64,000 nt of DNA from Bacteroidota bacterium (GTDB lineage: Bacteria > Bacteroidota > Bacteroidia > Cytophagales > Cyclobacteriaceae). The stretch covers positions 186,001 through 250,000 of the forward strand of contig JAEYWY010000026.1 of assembly GCA_023428695.1 (NCBI GenBank), in the 5' to 3' direction. Within the stretch, counting starts at the first letter, position 1, and the number at the start of each line of letters is the position of its first letter. Below, piece by piece: positions 16,675 through 25,379 of this stretch. Below the pieces are notes generated by a model. The model made no database searches. It had not been told where the DNA came from and worked only from the letters and a program-made list of their open reading frames with translations. The translations under genes were made by a program, and so were the position numbers.

Positions 16675-17781
16675 ATGAAAAACACGCTTATTGTATTGTT
16701 TGTATGTGGTTTCTTTTCGCTTTCCGCGCAGGATTCGGCACTCACGGCGGCAAGGAAGAAGCTGACCGATGGTAATTTCAAAGCCGCGCTTTCGGAGGCA
16801 ACCGCAATCCTGGAAAAGACACCGCGTGAAAAGGCTGCGCTACTGCTCCGCGCCGAGGCACGTATCGGGTTGGAGGATTTTTATGGCGCCATTGGCGACC
16901 TGAACTTTGCATTGGAAGCCGACTCAACAATTGCCGATGCCTATAACCTGAGAGGCGAAGCAAAAGTTGCACTCAGTGATTTCGAATCTGCGATCCTGGA
17001 TTTTAACAAAGCCATCAAGTTTAATCCAAAACTCGTTGACGCGTATACCAACCGTGGACTGGCGCTTTACAACGTTGAAGATCTTCAGGGTGCGTCTTTT
17101 GATTTTTCAAAAGCCCTTGAACTTGGTCCTCCGGATGCCGACAAATACTTCAACCGCGGTGTGGTGCGTTCCGAAATGGGCGAATTTGTGAGTGCTATCG
17201 ATGACTTCAACAAAGCAATCGAACTCGACAAAGCTGATCCCACATTGTATAACTACAGAGGGGTCGCGTTTTATAACCTCAGTAATTTTGATGAAGCGAT
17301 AGCGAATTACACCGAGGCAATAAAGCTTGATCCGAAAGATCCGGTGAAGTATGAGAACCGCGCCCTCGCAAAAAGTGGGAAGGACGATTTCAAAGGTGCT
17401 CTCGAAGATTACAACAAAGCCATTGAGCTTGACCCCGAGGAAGCAGAAACGTACAACCTCCGGGGAGTAGTGAAATTTAACATGGACGATCACGATGGTG
17501 CGATTGCCGATTACACAGAAGCGATCTCCCTGGATGATCTCAATCCTGTATACTATGATAACCGCGCACTGAGTCGCGTTGAAAAGGAGGATTACGCCGG
17601 GGCGATCGAAGACTACACATCATCAATAGAGCTTTACCCGCAGGATCCGGAGACCTATTATCAGCGGGGTCTCGTCAAGGTGGAAATGAATAACAAGTAC
17701 GATGCCTGTCTTGATTTCCGAAAGGCCGACGAGCTTGGTTCTACTGAGGCAAAAGCAATGATCAAAAAGCATTGCAAGTGA
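16675..17781 (+). CDS. exported tetratricopeptide repeat protein
   Basis: The ATG at 16675 was preferred because it gives a signal peptide, MKNTLIVLFVCGFFSLSAQ. The remaining 350 residues are about ten consecutive TPR units of 34-36 residues, such as AYNLRGEAKVALSDFESAIL and ETYNLRGVVKFNMDDHDGAI. No other domain is present. Proteins of this sort act as periplasmic protein-binding scaffolds; the partner is unknown. The stop codon overlaps the GTG start of the lipid kinase gene (GTGA), so the two are probably translated together. Confidence 0.9.
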   Translation: MKNTLIVLFVCGFFSLSAQDSALTAARKKLTDGNFKAALSEATAILEKTPREKAALLLRAEARIGLEDFYGAIGDLNFALEADSTIADAYNLRGEAKVALSDFESAILDFNKAIKFNPKLVDAYTNRGLALYNVEDLQGASFDFSKALELGPPDADKYFNRGVVRSEMGEFVSAIDDFNKAIELDKADPTLYNYRGVAFYNLSNFDEAIANYTEAIKLDPKDPVKYENRALAKSGKDDFKGALEDYNKAIELDPEEAETYNLRGVVKFNMDDHDGAIADYTEAISLDDLNPVYYDNRALSRVEKEDYAGAIEDYTSSIELYPQDPETYYQRGLVKVEMNNKYDACLDFRKADELGSTEAKAMIKKHCK

Positions 17782-18695
17782 AAGCAGCCATTATTCTGAA
17801 TGGCATCTCCGTTTATAAGGCAAAATTTTACCGCGACTTACTTCCCTTGCTCCAGCTGGTGCTTTACTGCGACGTTTTTGAAACGCAGTCGCAAGGCGAT
17901 GCGATAACGTTAGCTGCGAATGCTATTGCGAATCACTATGATGTCGTGTTCGCGGCGGGTGGCGATGGCACGGTCAATCAAGTGGTAAATGGAATGTTAC
18001 GCGGCTATGAACCACCAGCCAGACTTCCGGTCCTTGGTGTGCTGCCGCTGGGAAGCGGAAATGATTTCGCGAGGAGCGTTGGCGCCAATTTGAACATGCA
18101 ACAAATACTTGCCGCGTTACGCGAAGAGCGTTTTCGTAAGATCGATGTGGGCGAGGTGACGTATAAGAGCGACGAGGGAAGTCAGGGACATCGTTACTTC
18201 GTGAACGTTGTTGACGTTGGTATGGGTCCCGAAGTCGTCAGCAAGGTTGCAGCGAGTGGACGTGCTTTCGGTTCCGCATTCAGTTACTACCGCGCAATAG
18301 TTTCGACATTCTTTACGTACAAGCCGATTACAATGCATGCGCGTGCAGGGGATTGGCAGTGGCATTCACCCATGCGAACCTTTGCAATTGCGAACGGGAA
18401 ATATTACGGCAACGGACTTTGTATAGCCCCGGAAGCAGCGCTCGACGATGGGGAGTTCGACGTGTTTGCATGTGGAGGCGCGGGCGTGTTTGATTTTATT
18501 CTGCAAAGTATCCCGCTGAAAAAGGGCAGGAAGGTGAAACACCAAAAGGTATCGTATATGAAAACAAAACAGGTCCATCTTTCATCGGATGGACCTGTGA
18601 GAATTGAGGCTGACGGAGAAATCCTGGGATGGCTTCCCGCGTCAGTTTATCTTTCGTCAATAGAACTTCAAACGTTAGACTTGCGCAGTAGCTGA
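17778..18695 (+). CDS. diacylglycerol kinase-type lipid kinase (YegS-like)
   Basis: The 305-residue protein has the nucleotide-binding motif AAGGDGTVNQVVNGM near residues 59-73 and LPLGSGNDFARSVGA, both hallmarks of the DAGK catalytic domain. The C-terminal lobe ends with HLSSDGPVRIEADGEILG. It should phosphorylate a lipid such as diacylglycerol or a sphingoid base with ATP at the inner membrane. The start was placed at GTG 17778 because it overlaps the previous stop as GTGA; a TTG at 17772 is possible. Its last 21 bp overlap the converging RDD gene. Confidence 0.9.
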   Translation: MKAAIILNGISVYKAKFYRDLLPLLQLVLYCDVFETQSQGDAITLAANAIANHYDVVFAAGGDGTVNQVVNGMLRGYEPPARLPVLGVLPLGSGNDFARSVGANLNMQQILAALREERFRKIDVGEVTYKSDEGSQGHRYFVNVVDVGMGPEVVSKVAASGRAFGSAFSYYRAIVSTFFTYKPITMHARAGDWQWHSPMRTFAIANGKYYGNGLCIAPEAALDDGEFDVFACGGAGVFDFILQSIPLKKGRKVKHQKVSYMKTKQVHLSSDGPVRIEADGEILGWLPASVYLSSIELQTLDLRSS

Positions 18696-19172
18696 AGCTT
18701 TTTTCACGACAAGCGTGCCCGCGATAATGTCATGCAGACCCTGTTTCTTTTCAGTGAATCCTGCCATGATGTATCCGATGAACAGAATAAAGCCTGAAAT
18801 GATCTTGCATAAATTTCTGACAATTGCCTTTCCAATTGTTAGTTTGTTTCCATCCGTATCAGTAACGACAAGGCCGAGCGCAATTTTGCCGACAGTTCCC
18901 TGAAATTTGGACGTTTCCATCGCGGAATAGTAGGCGACGCTGATGGCCAAACCCAGCAACATTGATGACATTGCCATACCCATCATTGAGGCAACCATCC
19001 CCATGGCCTGAGCTTCGTCCATTGTCGCAGCACCGTCGAGCTGGGACGCAAAGGAAAGACCGAAGACGGCGAAAAGGGGAATAAATACGAATGACTGAAC
19101 GATGTAAATGATAATCGCATCGATGATGTAGGCTACAAATCGCAGCCAGAATCCGGCATAAGTTGTATTCAT
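18675..19172 (-). CDS. RDD family membrane protein
   Basis: The 165-residue protein starts with the RDD signature form YAGFWLRFVAYIIDAIIIYIVQ, in which R and DA/D residues lie in the first helix. Three or four hydrophobic segments follow, and the conserved end TEKKQGLHDIIAGTLVV is typical of the family. Some RDD proteins transport ions, but most have no known function. It converges on the lipid kinase gene, with a 21-bp overlap of the coding ends. Confidence 0.88.
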   Translation of the reverse strand: MNTTYAGFWLRFVAYIIDAIIIYIVQSFVFIPLFAVFGLSFASQLDGAATMDEAQAMGMVASMMGMAMSSMLLGLAISVAYYSAMETSKFQGTVGKIALGLVVTDTDGNKLTIGKAIVRNLCKIISGFILFIGYIMAGFTEKKQGLHDIIAGTLVVKKASATAQV

Positions 19173-19509
19173 AGGTTAGGTTTTGATTTATGTAAATCTA
19201 AAATAGTTAGCTTAGACATACAACACCGATTTGAATTCAAAACGCGTCAGACCTTACCTGGCGATCGCTGAGAAACGAAGAAAATTCTGTCCGGGGCTGA
19301 GTTGCGGTGTTGCTTTTCACGAATCAAAGGTAGCGGTTGAATGCAGATAACAACCCATAGACCTACTGCGTATAGCGCATCCGTTTGGCTTGATATCATT
19401 CGTTTGACATGACAGTTGTATGTCGTGACATCTGGTTTTACGTCAAACCTGATGGCAAAAATCAGGTTTTTCTTCGCCTGTCTGTTGTAAATTATGAGAG
19501 CAAAAGCAC
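19173..19509. other. 337-bp gap without a gene, containing a terminator-like hairpin
   Basis: No credible coding region is seen. A hairpin with arms AAACCTGAT (19445-19453) and ATCAGGTTT (19461-19469) around GGCAAAA is followed by TTCTT on the plus strand. Another imperfect inverted repeat, ATGACA and TGTCGT, lies at about 19415-19435. The hairpin has no plus-strand gene upstream of it within 740 bp, so it may end an unannotated small RNA or serve a leader of the next gene. Confidence 0.4.
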
Positions 19510-19899
19510 ATGACCATGAGGGTACAAAACTACATCCTATCCCAGCCATCCCCGCAACGTGAGATGATGACCATACTCCGCTCGTGGATCCTGGATCTCG
19601 GCTCGCACACACAGGAGAAAATCAGCAACACAGTGCCTTCCTTCTTGTTCTACGGGCCCCTTTGCTATCTTGCGCCCAGGAACGATGGTGTAGACCTGGT
19701 TTTTCCGCAGGGTCATCATCTGGACGATGAATCCGGACTGCTTGATGCGAAAGGAAGGAAACATGCGCGGTCGCGCGTATTTTACAGCGTGGCCGAACTG
19801 GAAGAGTTTGAAGAACCTGTACGACGACTTTTAAATCAGGCAGCGATCCTGAACGAATACCAGTTCAAACGAAAGACAAAGCGAACCGTCAAAAAATGA
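19510..19899 (+). CDS. DUF1801 domain protein (YdhG-like)
   Basis: The 129-residue protein fits the DUF1801 / YdhG fold: a helical start (QNYILSQPSPQREMMTILRSWIL), EKISNTVPSFLFYGPLCYLA, then VDLVFPQGHHLDDESGLLDAKGRKHARSRVF and a C-terminal helix. Members have been linked to iron handling in Bacillus, but the function is not established here. A second ATG lies six bases downstream. The last four bases overlap the start of the pseudouridine synthase (ATGA), so the two are likely coupled. Confidence 0.8.
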   Translation: MTMRVQNYILSQPSPQREMMTILRSWILDLGSHTQEKISNTVPSFLFYGPLCYLAPRNDGVDLVFPQGHHLDDESGLLDAKGRKHARSRVFYSVAELEEFEEPVRRLLNQAAILNEYQFKRKTKRTVKK

Positions 19900-20930
19900 A
19901 CGATTCAGGAATCAACGGCGAAGACGAGCAGGACGATGAGTTATTTGAACACCATCGCATCGTGGCTGATGCAAAACAAAGCCTCGTCCGGATTGATAAA
20001 TTTCTGATGGATCGGTTGCCAAATGTTACCCGTACAAAAGTTCAGGGCGGGATACATGAGGGATTTGTGAAAGTAAATGATAAAACGGTAAAGCCGAATT
20101 ACCGCGTTCACCCTCTCGATGTCATAACTGTTGCATTCCCCGAACCGCCGCGCGACACGGATGTCGTTCCCGAAGACATCCCGCTCAATATCGTGTTTGA
20201 AGACGAGCATCTGCTTGTCGTGAACAAACCTGCGGGAATGGTTGTCCACCCGGCGTATCAAAACTGGAGTGGTACACTTGTTAACGCGCTCGCGTTTCAT
20301 TTCAAAAACCTTCCCGAAATGCCGGGAAATGAGGGAAGGCCGGGTCTTGTCCATCGGATTGATAAAGACACATCGGGACTCCTTGTTATCGCCAAGAATG
20401 AAGCCACCATTTCCGGGCTCGCAAAACAATTCTTTGACCACACGATTGAACGAACCTATTGGGCCATTGTATGGGGTGTCCCCGAACCGCCGGATGGGAC
20501 GATTAACGTGCCGGTCGGGAGAAGTCTTAAGGACCGTCGTGTGACTGTTGCATTCCCTTCCGGGGATATGGGTCGGCATGCCGTTACGCATTATACGATG
20601 TTACAGGATTACCGATATGTGTCACTCGTTGCCTGCCGCCTTGAAACGGGTCGTACACATCAGATCCGGGCCCACATGAAACACCTTGGTCATCCCCTCT
20701 TCAACGACGCCATGTATGGCGGCGATCAGATTCTCAAAGGGACGACTTTTTCCAAGTACAAACAGTTTGTCGATAATTGTTTTAAGGTCCTTCCCCGTCA
20801 GGCACTTCACGCCAAAACGCTGGGATTTGTGCATCCTGTTTCAAAAAAGCGAATGGAGTTTGACTCCGAACTACCGGAAGATATGAAGGCGGCGCTTGAG
20901 AAGTGGGAAAACTATGTCAGGCACAACTGA
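19896..20930 (+). CDS. RluA/RluD-family pseudouridine synthase
   Basis: The 344-residue protein has an N-terminal S4-like domain (VRIDKFLMDRLPNVTRTKVQGGIHEGFVKVND), then the synthase core with the anchor VVNKPAGMVVHPAYQNWSGTLVNAL and the active-site GRPGLVHRIDKDTSGLLVIAKN, where D156 is the nucleophile. GRTHQIRAHMKHLGHPLFND is the conserved third motif. In architecture it matches RluD, which isomerises uridines in helix 69 of 23S rRNA. Whether it is RluD or a paralogue cannot be settled, because Bacteroidota often hold several. Its start overlaps the DUF1801 gene by 4 bp. Confidence 0.93.
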   Translation: MNDSGINGEDEQDDELFEHHRIVADAKQSLVRIDKFLMDRLPNVTRTKVQGGIHEGFVKVNDKTVKPNYRVHPLDVITVAFPEPPRDTDVVPEDIPLNIVFEDEHLLVVNKPAGMVVHPAYQNWSGTLVNALAFHFKNLPEMPGNEGRPGLVHRIDKDTSGLLVIAKNEATISGLAKQFFDHTIERTYWAIVWGVPEPPDGTINVPVGRSLKDRRVTVAFPSGDMGRHAVTHYTMLQDYRYVSLVACRLETGRTHQIRAHMKHLGHPLFNDAMYGGDQILKGTTFSKYKQFVDNCFKVLPRQALHAKTLGFVHPVSKKRMEFDSELPEDMKAALEKWENYVRHN

Positions 20931-20965
20931 TCCTTGTACCGCCAGAAAGAATTTACGCCCTTAAT

Positions 20966-21166
20966 CTAGAACTCGCGATCCAGCTTATTGTTCAGCGCCT
21001 CGCGAATTTGCCGCATAGCCTCGCGTTTTTGTCTGTCTTCATAGCTTTCACGCGCGACAGGTTTGGCAAGTACCCCCTTGATGTAGCGCAGCACGCTTTC
21101 CATCTGCGCCTCATCCATCGTATCCAGCGACTCGAGGATACGATGCCTTTTGTGAATGGTTGTCAT
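20966..21166 (-). CDS. small hypothetical protein, 66 residues
   Basis: A short open frame with an ATG at 21166. The protein is highly charged and helical: MTTIHKRHRILESLDTMDEA, QMESVLRYIKGVLAKPVARE, then YEDRQKREAMRQIREALNNK. The MDEAQMESVLRYIKG stretch is like short Bacteroidota proteins found beside toxin-antitoxin or mobile genes, but no toxin partner is visible here. Codon use looks real and the frame is much longer than chance, yet I would not call a function. Confidence 0.55.
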   Translation of the reverse strand: MTTIHKRHRILESLDTMDEAQMESVLRYIKGVLAKPVARESYEDRQKREAMRQIREALNNKLDREF

Positions 21167-21314
21167 ACGATGTAGTGGTTATACAGAGAGAAACGTAAAA
21201 CAACAAATTGAGTTTCAACACGAAATAACCTCAGGATTAAGTTTTTGTCACCATCTGCAACCTGCGACACGGAAGTTGCGTCTTATGCCTAAGAAAATTA
21301 TGTATTAGGGATTT

Positions 21315-21647
21315 ATGCATTCCCCCGAATTATTGAAAGGCACGCTCCAGATGATCGTGCTTAAGGTGCTACGTGACCACGGCAAAATGTACGGCTACGA
21401 AATCACGCAACTCGTAAAGGAGTTGTCTGACGGGAAGATCGTTCTGACCGAGGGGGCGCTTTATCCAACGCTTCATCGTATGGAAAGCGAGAACCTGGTA
21501 AAAACGGAGGTCGTTCAAATTGGTAAACGAATTCGCAAGTATTACACACTGACTTCTGAAGGCAAGGCACTGGGTCGTGACCGCGTTTCGGAATTTGTTG
21601 ACTTCATCAAGACCATGTCTGTCGTGCTTCGCGTTGAACTCGCCTGA
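21315..21647 (+). CDS. PadR-family transcriptional regulator
   Basis: The 110-residue protein is a short PadR: ELLKGTLQMIVLKVLRDHGKMYGYEITQLV forms the winged helix start, ALYPTLHRMESENLVKTE is the recognition-wing motif, and KYYTLTSEGKALGRDRVSEF closes the domain. Such regulators usually repress a neighbouring transporter. The next gene begins 2 bp after its stop and encodes an ABC permease, which fits that pattern: the regulator probably controls its own operon. Confidence 0.95.
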   Translation: MHSPELLKGTLQMIVLKVLRDHGKMYGYEITQLVKELSDGKIVLTEGALYPTLHRMESENLVKTEVVQIGKRIRKYYTLTSEGKALGRDRVSEFVDFIKTMSVVLRVELA

Positions 21648-21649
21648 TA

Positions 21650-24346
21650 ATGGACAAACTCACGAACGAGCATATCGACTACATCATTCGTGATCTCACG
21701 TACCGCGGTATTGTACTGGAAGGGTTCCGCGACGAGATTGTCGATCACATTTGTTCGGCTGTAGAAGAGCGTCTTTCAACAGGCTTGCGCTTCATTGACA
21801 CGTATCACGAGGTACTGAGGGACTTCGGACACACCGGCGGATTACGCCAAACTCAAATACAAACGCTTCAGCAGGAAAACCACAAAACGGCTATTATGCT
21901 CAGGAACTACCTTACCATCGCCTTTCGCAACCTGGCCAAGCACCGGTTCTATACGTTCATCAACATTTTCGGACTGGCGATTGGAGTCGCCGCCTGTATG
22001 ATAATCACGCTATACGTACTGCATGAACTCTCATACGACAGACATTTTGCAAATGCAGATCGCATCTACCGGGTTAATACGGAGATCCTGTTTAATGGGA
22101 ATCATCATCAACTTGCAGTGGCCCCGGCACCGGCCGCGGCTGCATTGATGCGCGATTACCCGGAAATTGAGTCGGCAACAAGATTTCGTTCCTGGGGTTC
22201 ACAACTCGTTCGTGCGGAGAAATCGACTGAGAATATCAGAGAGAACCGCGTCATTTTCGCGGATCACAACATGCTGAAAGTGTTTCCGCTGCGATTGATT
22301 TCGGGCAATCCTGAGACCGCATTGAAAGAACCGAATTCGCTTTTGATAAGTGCGAGTCGTGCGGAGAAATATTTTCCCAATGGCGATGCCGTAGGTCAAA
22401 TGATGATCGTCGAAAATGAGCGGCCGTACAAAGTTGCCGGAGTCTTTCCGGATTTTCCGCAAGCAACACACTTCAATTTCGATATCATCCTTTCCATGGA
22501 GGGTCTCAGGGAAAGCAAGCTGGACGAATGGCTGAGTAATAACTTCAACACCTACGTACTTCTGAAAGAAGGCGCATCTCCAAAAGAACTTGAGGCAAAA
22601 TTTCCCAGGATGGTCGAGACGTATGTCGGCCCACAGGTAAGGGCGGTCTTTGGGATGGATTTTGACATGGAGACCTTTCGCAATGACGGAAACAAGTTCG
22701 AATTTACGCTGATGCCCCTGGTTGACATACATCTCCATTCTGATCTCACTGCAGAACTGGATGCAAACGGCGACATCACTTATGTTTACCTGTTTTCGGC
22801 GATCGCGCTTTTCATCCTCGGAATCGCATGTATCAATTTCATGAACCTTTCGACTGCACGTTCATCGAATCGTGCAAAAGAAGTTGGTGTGCGCAAGGCA
22901 CTCGGATCGCTTCGTTCCCATCTCGTGCGGCAGTTCCTGACAGAGTCGATCATGCTTAGCTTCTTTGCATTCGTGCTCGGGATTGCGATTGTATACCTTG
23001 CGATTCCCGGATTCAACACACTTGCCGGCAGGCAACTTGAGCTGCCAGTCGGGAACATCAATTTCATCGCAACACTCTTCGTAGCAGCACTTGTTGTGGG
23101 CCTTTTGGCTGGCGTTTACCCTTCAATATTTCTTTCTGCGTTCAAGCCGGTGAACGTACTGAAGGGGAAAGTAGGTCTTGGTATGAAGAGCAGCTTCATT
23201 CGAAGTGCGCTCGTTGTGTTTCAGTTTGTCATCTCAATTATCCTGATTATTGGAACAATCACAGTCCAACGTCAACTCACGTTTATTCAAAACAAGAAGC
23301 TTGGGTTTAACAAAGATCAGGTCATTGTATTACATGATACTCATGTACTTGGAAACCAGAATGAGGCCTTTAAGCAACGTATCCTTGGGAATCCGGCCGT
23401 TACCAATGTATCCACCTCTGGCTATCTGCCTATTTCGGGATTCGGCAGGAATGACACAACGTTTTGGCCGGAAGGAACGCAATCAACACAGGAGAATCTG
23501 ACATCCATGCAGTATTGGACGATCGATTACGACTACGTGGAAACGCTGGGAATGAAAATAATAGAGGGCCGCAATTTCTCACGTGATTTTCCTTCGGATT
23601 CATCCGGAGTAATCGTCAATGAATCAGCTGTACGAAAGATTGGGCTGACAGATCCTATCGGCAAACGGATCAACACCTTTGATTTTTCGAATGGAGCGCT
23701 TGATCCCACGAAAACGAAAACCTTTACGATCATTGGTGTCATCGAGGATTTTCATTTCGAATCCCTTCGGGAGAATATTTCACCACTTTGCCTGGAACTT
23801 GGTAATGCGAACTGGTGTATGTCCTTTCGCTTCCAATCTGCGGATACCAGGGCCGTTATCGACCTGCTTGAAAAGAACTGGAAAGAAATGGCACCTGGTC
23901 AACCGTTTCAATACACGTTTATGGATGATGCCTTTGGAAATATGTATTCATCCGAACAACGTCTGGGAACAATATTCGCAGTTTTTGCCGGGCTTGCGAT
24001 CGTGATCGCTTGTCTTGGATTGTTTGCGCTGACTGCCTTTACTGCAGAACAGCGGACAAAAGAAATAGGCATCCGCAAAGTCCTGGGCGCATCCGTCGGG
24101 AGTATAGTATTTCTGCTTTCACGTGAATTCGGTAAACTAATTGTGATCGCGTTCCTGGTGGCGGCACCCGTAAGTTGGTTTGCCGTAAACTGGTGGCTTG
24201 AGAGCTACACATACAAGGCGCACATAGGCATTACGATCTACCTCCTTGCGGGAGTGGCGGCGTTTCTGGTTGCGTGGTTAACGATGGGTTACCAATCCGT
24301 AAAGGCTGCGCTGACAAATCCCGTCAACTCCCTGAAGAGCGAGTGA
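21650..24346 (+). CDS. ABC transporter permease, FtsX/MacB type, with N-terminal prefix domain
   Basis: The 898-residue protein starts with about 90 soluble residues (DKLTNEHIDYIIRDLTYRGIV, DEIVDHICSAVEERL), the permease prefix domain seen next to PadR regulators. A MacB-type periplasmic domain follows the first membrane helix (YTFINIFGLAIGVAACMIITLY). Two FtsX blocks follow: helices at about 380-500 (GIACINFMNLSTARSSNRAKEVGVRKALG) and at the C terminus (TAFTAEQRTKEIGIRKVLGASV). Proteins of this class act in drug, peptide or lipoprotein handling. No ATPase gene adjoins it; an unlinked MacB/LolD-like ATPase is expected (inference). The stop abuts the converging dehydrogenase gene. Confidence 0.93.
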   Translation: MDKLTNEHIDYIIRDLTYRGIVLEGFRDEIVDHICSAVEERLSTGLRFIDTYHEVLRDFGHTGGLRQTQIQTLQQENHKTAIMLRNYLTIAFRNLAKHRFYTFINIFGLAIGVAACMIITLYVLHELSYDRHFANADRIYRVNTEILFNGNHHQLAVAPAPAAAALMRDYPEIESATRFRSWGSQLVRAEKSTENIRENRVIFADHNMLKVFPLRLISGNPETALKEPNSLLISASRAEKYFPNGDAVGQMMIVENERPYKVAGVFPDFPQATHFNFDIILSMEGLRESKLDEWLSNNFNTYVLLKEGASPKELEAKFPRMVETYVGPQVRAVFGMDFDMETFRNDGNKFEFTLMPLVDIHLHSDLTAELDANGDITYVYLFSAIALFILGIACINFMNLSTARSSNRAKEVGVRKALGSLRSHLVRQFLTESIMLSFFAFVLGIAIVYLAIPGFNTLAGRQLELPVGNINFIATLFVAALVVGLLAGVYPSIFLSAFKPVNVLKGKVGLGMKSSFIRSALVVFQFVISIILIIGTITVQRQLTFIQNKKLGFNKDQVIVLHDTHVLGNQNEAFKQRILGNPAVTNVSTSGYLPISGFGRNDTTFWPEGTQSTQENLTSMQYWTIDYDYVETLGMKIIEGRNFSRDFPSDSSGVIVNESAVRKIGLTDPIGKRINTFDFSNGALDPTKTKTFTIIGVIEDFHFESLRENISPLCLELGNANWCMSFRFQSADTRAVIDLLEKNWKEMAPGQPFQYTFMDDAFGNMYSSEQRLGTIFAVFAGLAIVIACLGLFALTAFTAEQRTKEIGIRKVLGASVGSIVFLLSREFGKLIVIAFLVAAPVSWFAVNWWLESYTYKAHIGITIYLLAGVAAFLVAWLTMGYQSVKAALTNPVNSLKSE

Positions 24347-25279
24347 TCAGTACCCCCGGGCGAGGTCAATTCGGTTTTGAAGCGGCTTCTCTTCTCTGAA
24401 CAGCTGCAGGTTTATCAAAAACTGACTGACCTTTCCCTCGTCTTCGAGGCGGTGACCTCCACCGGTGTGCTGTGTGAGAATGACTTGTTTCATGTTCCAC
24501 AACGGACTCGCCACCGGAAGCGGCTCCGCTGATGTAACATCGAGTACAGCACCTGCGAGGTGACCTGAATCGAGAGCCTGAATCAAAGCAGACTCGTCAG
24601 TCGTGCTACCCCGGCCGATACTTGCATAAATGCTCCCGCGCCGCATGGCATGAAAGACAGACGCATCGACTGCTGTGCCTGCAGAGCCGGGAAGCGTATT
24701 GATCAGTATATCTGATTCAGGCAATGCTTTAATAAAGTCTTCGCGCGAACGGATTTGCGCATCGGGATTTGTGCGCGCGACGAACCGGATCGTGCAATCA
24801 AATCCGGCAAGTAATTTTGCTATTGCCCGGGCAATTGTACCTGCTCCAAGCATGATCACCCGTTTGCCGGTAAGCGTCTCCATTTCGTACCGAAGCGGTT
24901 TCCCAACCCACTTCTTTTCATCCTGCAGGCGCACGAGTGTGTGCAGCGAACGATAAAATGCAATGAGGCCCGCAATTATGGTTTCGGCGCAGTTAACTGA
25001 GAAAAAGTCGCCCATGTTGGAGACTGCAGCCTTTGTTTGCCCGCCACGGTACTGATCAAAGCCGGCCGAATCAAGTTGCCAGAATGCTAACTTGTCGTGT
25101 CCGTTGATCCACTCGCGTGGCGGATTTCCAAATACGATCGAACACGAGCGACATTGTTCAAGAGATTTCGCGGGTGCGCTTTTGTCGTTGAAAAGTGCAT
25201 CAGGTACCGTTTCCCGAATCAGGTCTTTCAACTGGTCATTCAGATCAGCATAAATAAATACGGGTACGTTTTCCTGCAT
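24347..25279 (-). CDS. D-2-hydroxyacid dehydrogenase family protein
   Basis: The 310-residue protein has the NAD-binding domain with GAGTIARAIAKLLAGFDCTIRFVAR, then LPESDILINTLPGSAGTAVDA, FHAMRRGSIYASIGRGSTTDE, the substrate-binding arginine region, and EPLPVASPLWNMKQVILTQHTGGGHR containing the late catalytic histidine. It therefore reduces a 2-keto acid or oxidises a D-2-hydroxy acid with NAD(P). The N-terminal domain is short and divergent, more like the GhrA (glyoxylate reductase) branch. The substrate is not known. Confidence 0.85.
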   Translation of the reverse strand: MQENVPVFIYADLNDQLKDLIRETVPDALFNDKSAPAKSLEQCRSCSIVFGNPPREWINGHDKLAFWQLDSAGFDQYRGGQTKAAVSNMGDFFSVNCAETIIAGLIAFYRSLHTLVRLQDEKKWVGKPLRYEMETLTGKRVIMLGAGTIARAIAKLLAGFDCTIRFVARTNPDAQIRSREDFIKALPESDILINTLPGSAGTAVDASVFHAMRRGSIYASIGRGSTTDESALIQALDSGHLAGAVLDVTSAEPLPVASPLWNMKQVILTQHTGGGHRLEDEGKVSQFLINLQLFREEKPLQNRIDLARGY

Positions 25280-25379
25280 CAGTGCCGTAGGTTGTAGTAA
25301 TGTTTCAGAATCCTGAAATTAAAACTCCGGTGCCCGGGAAAAAATTCTTTTTATGCCGGCGGGGAATCGTAACCTGAAT

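Noticed and set aside
19247..19612. Minus-strand 121-residue frame over the gap and the DUF1801 gene
   Set aside because: It has no recognisable motif, and it overlaps the start of a gene with clear family features.
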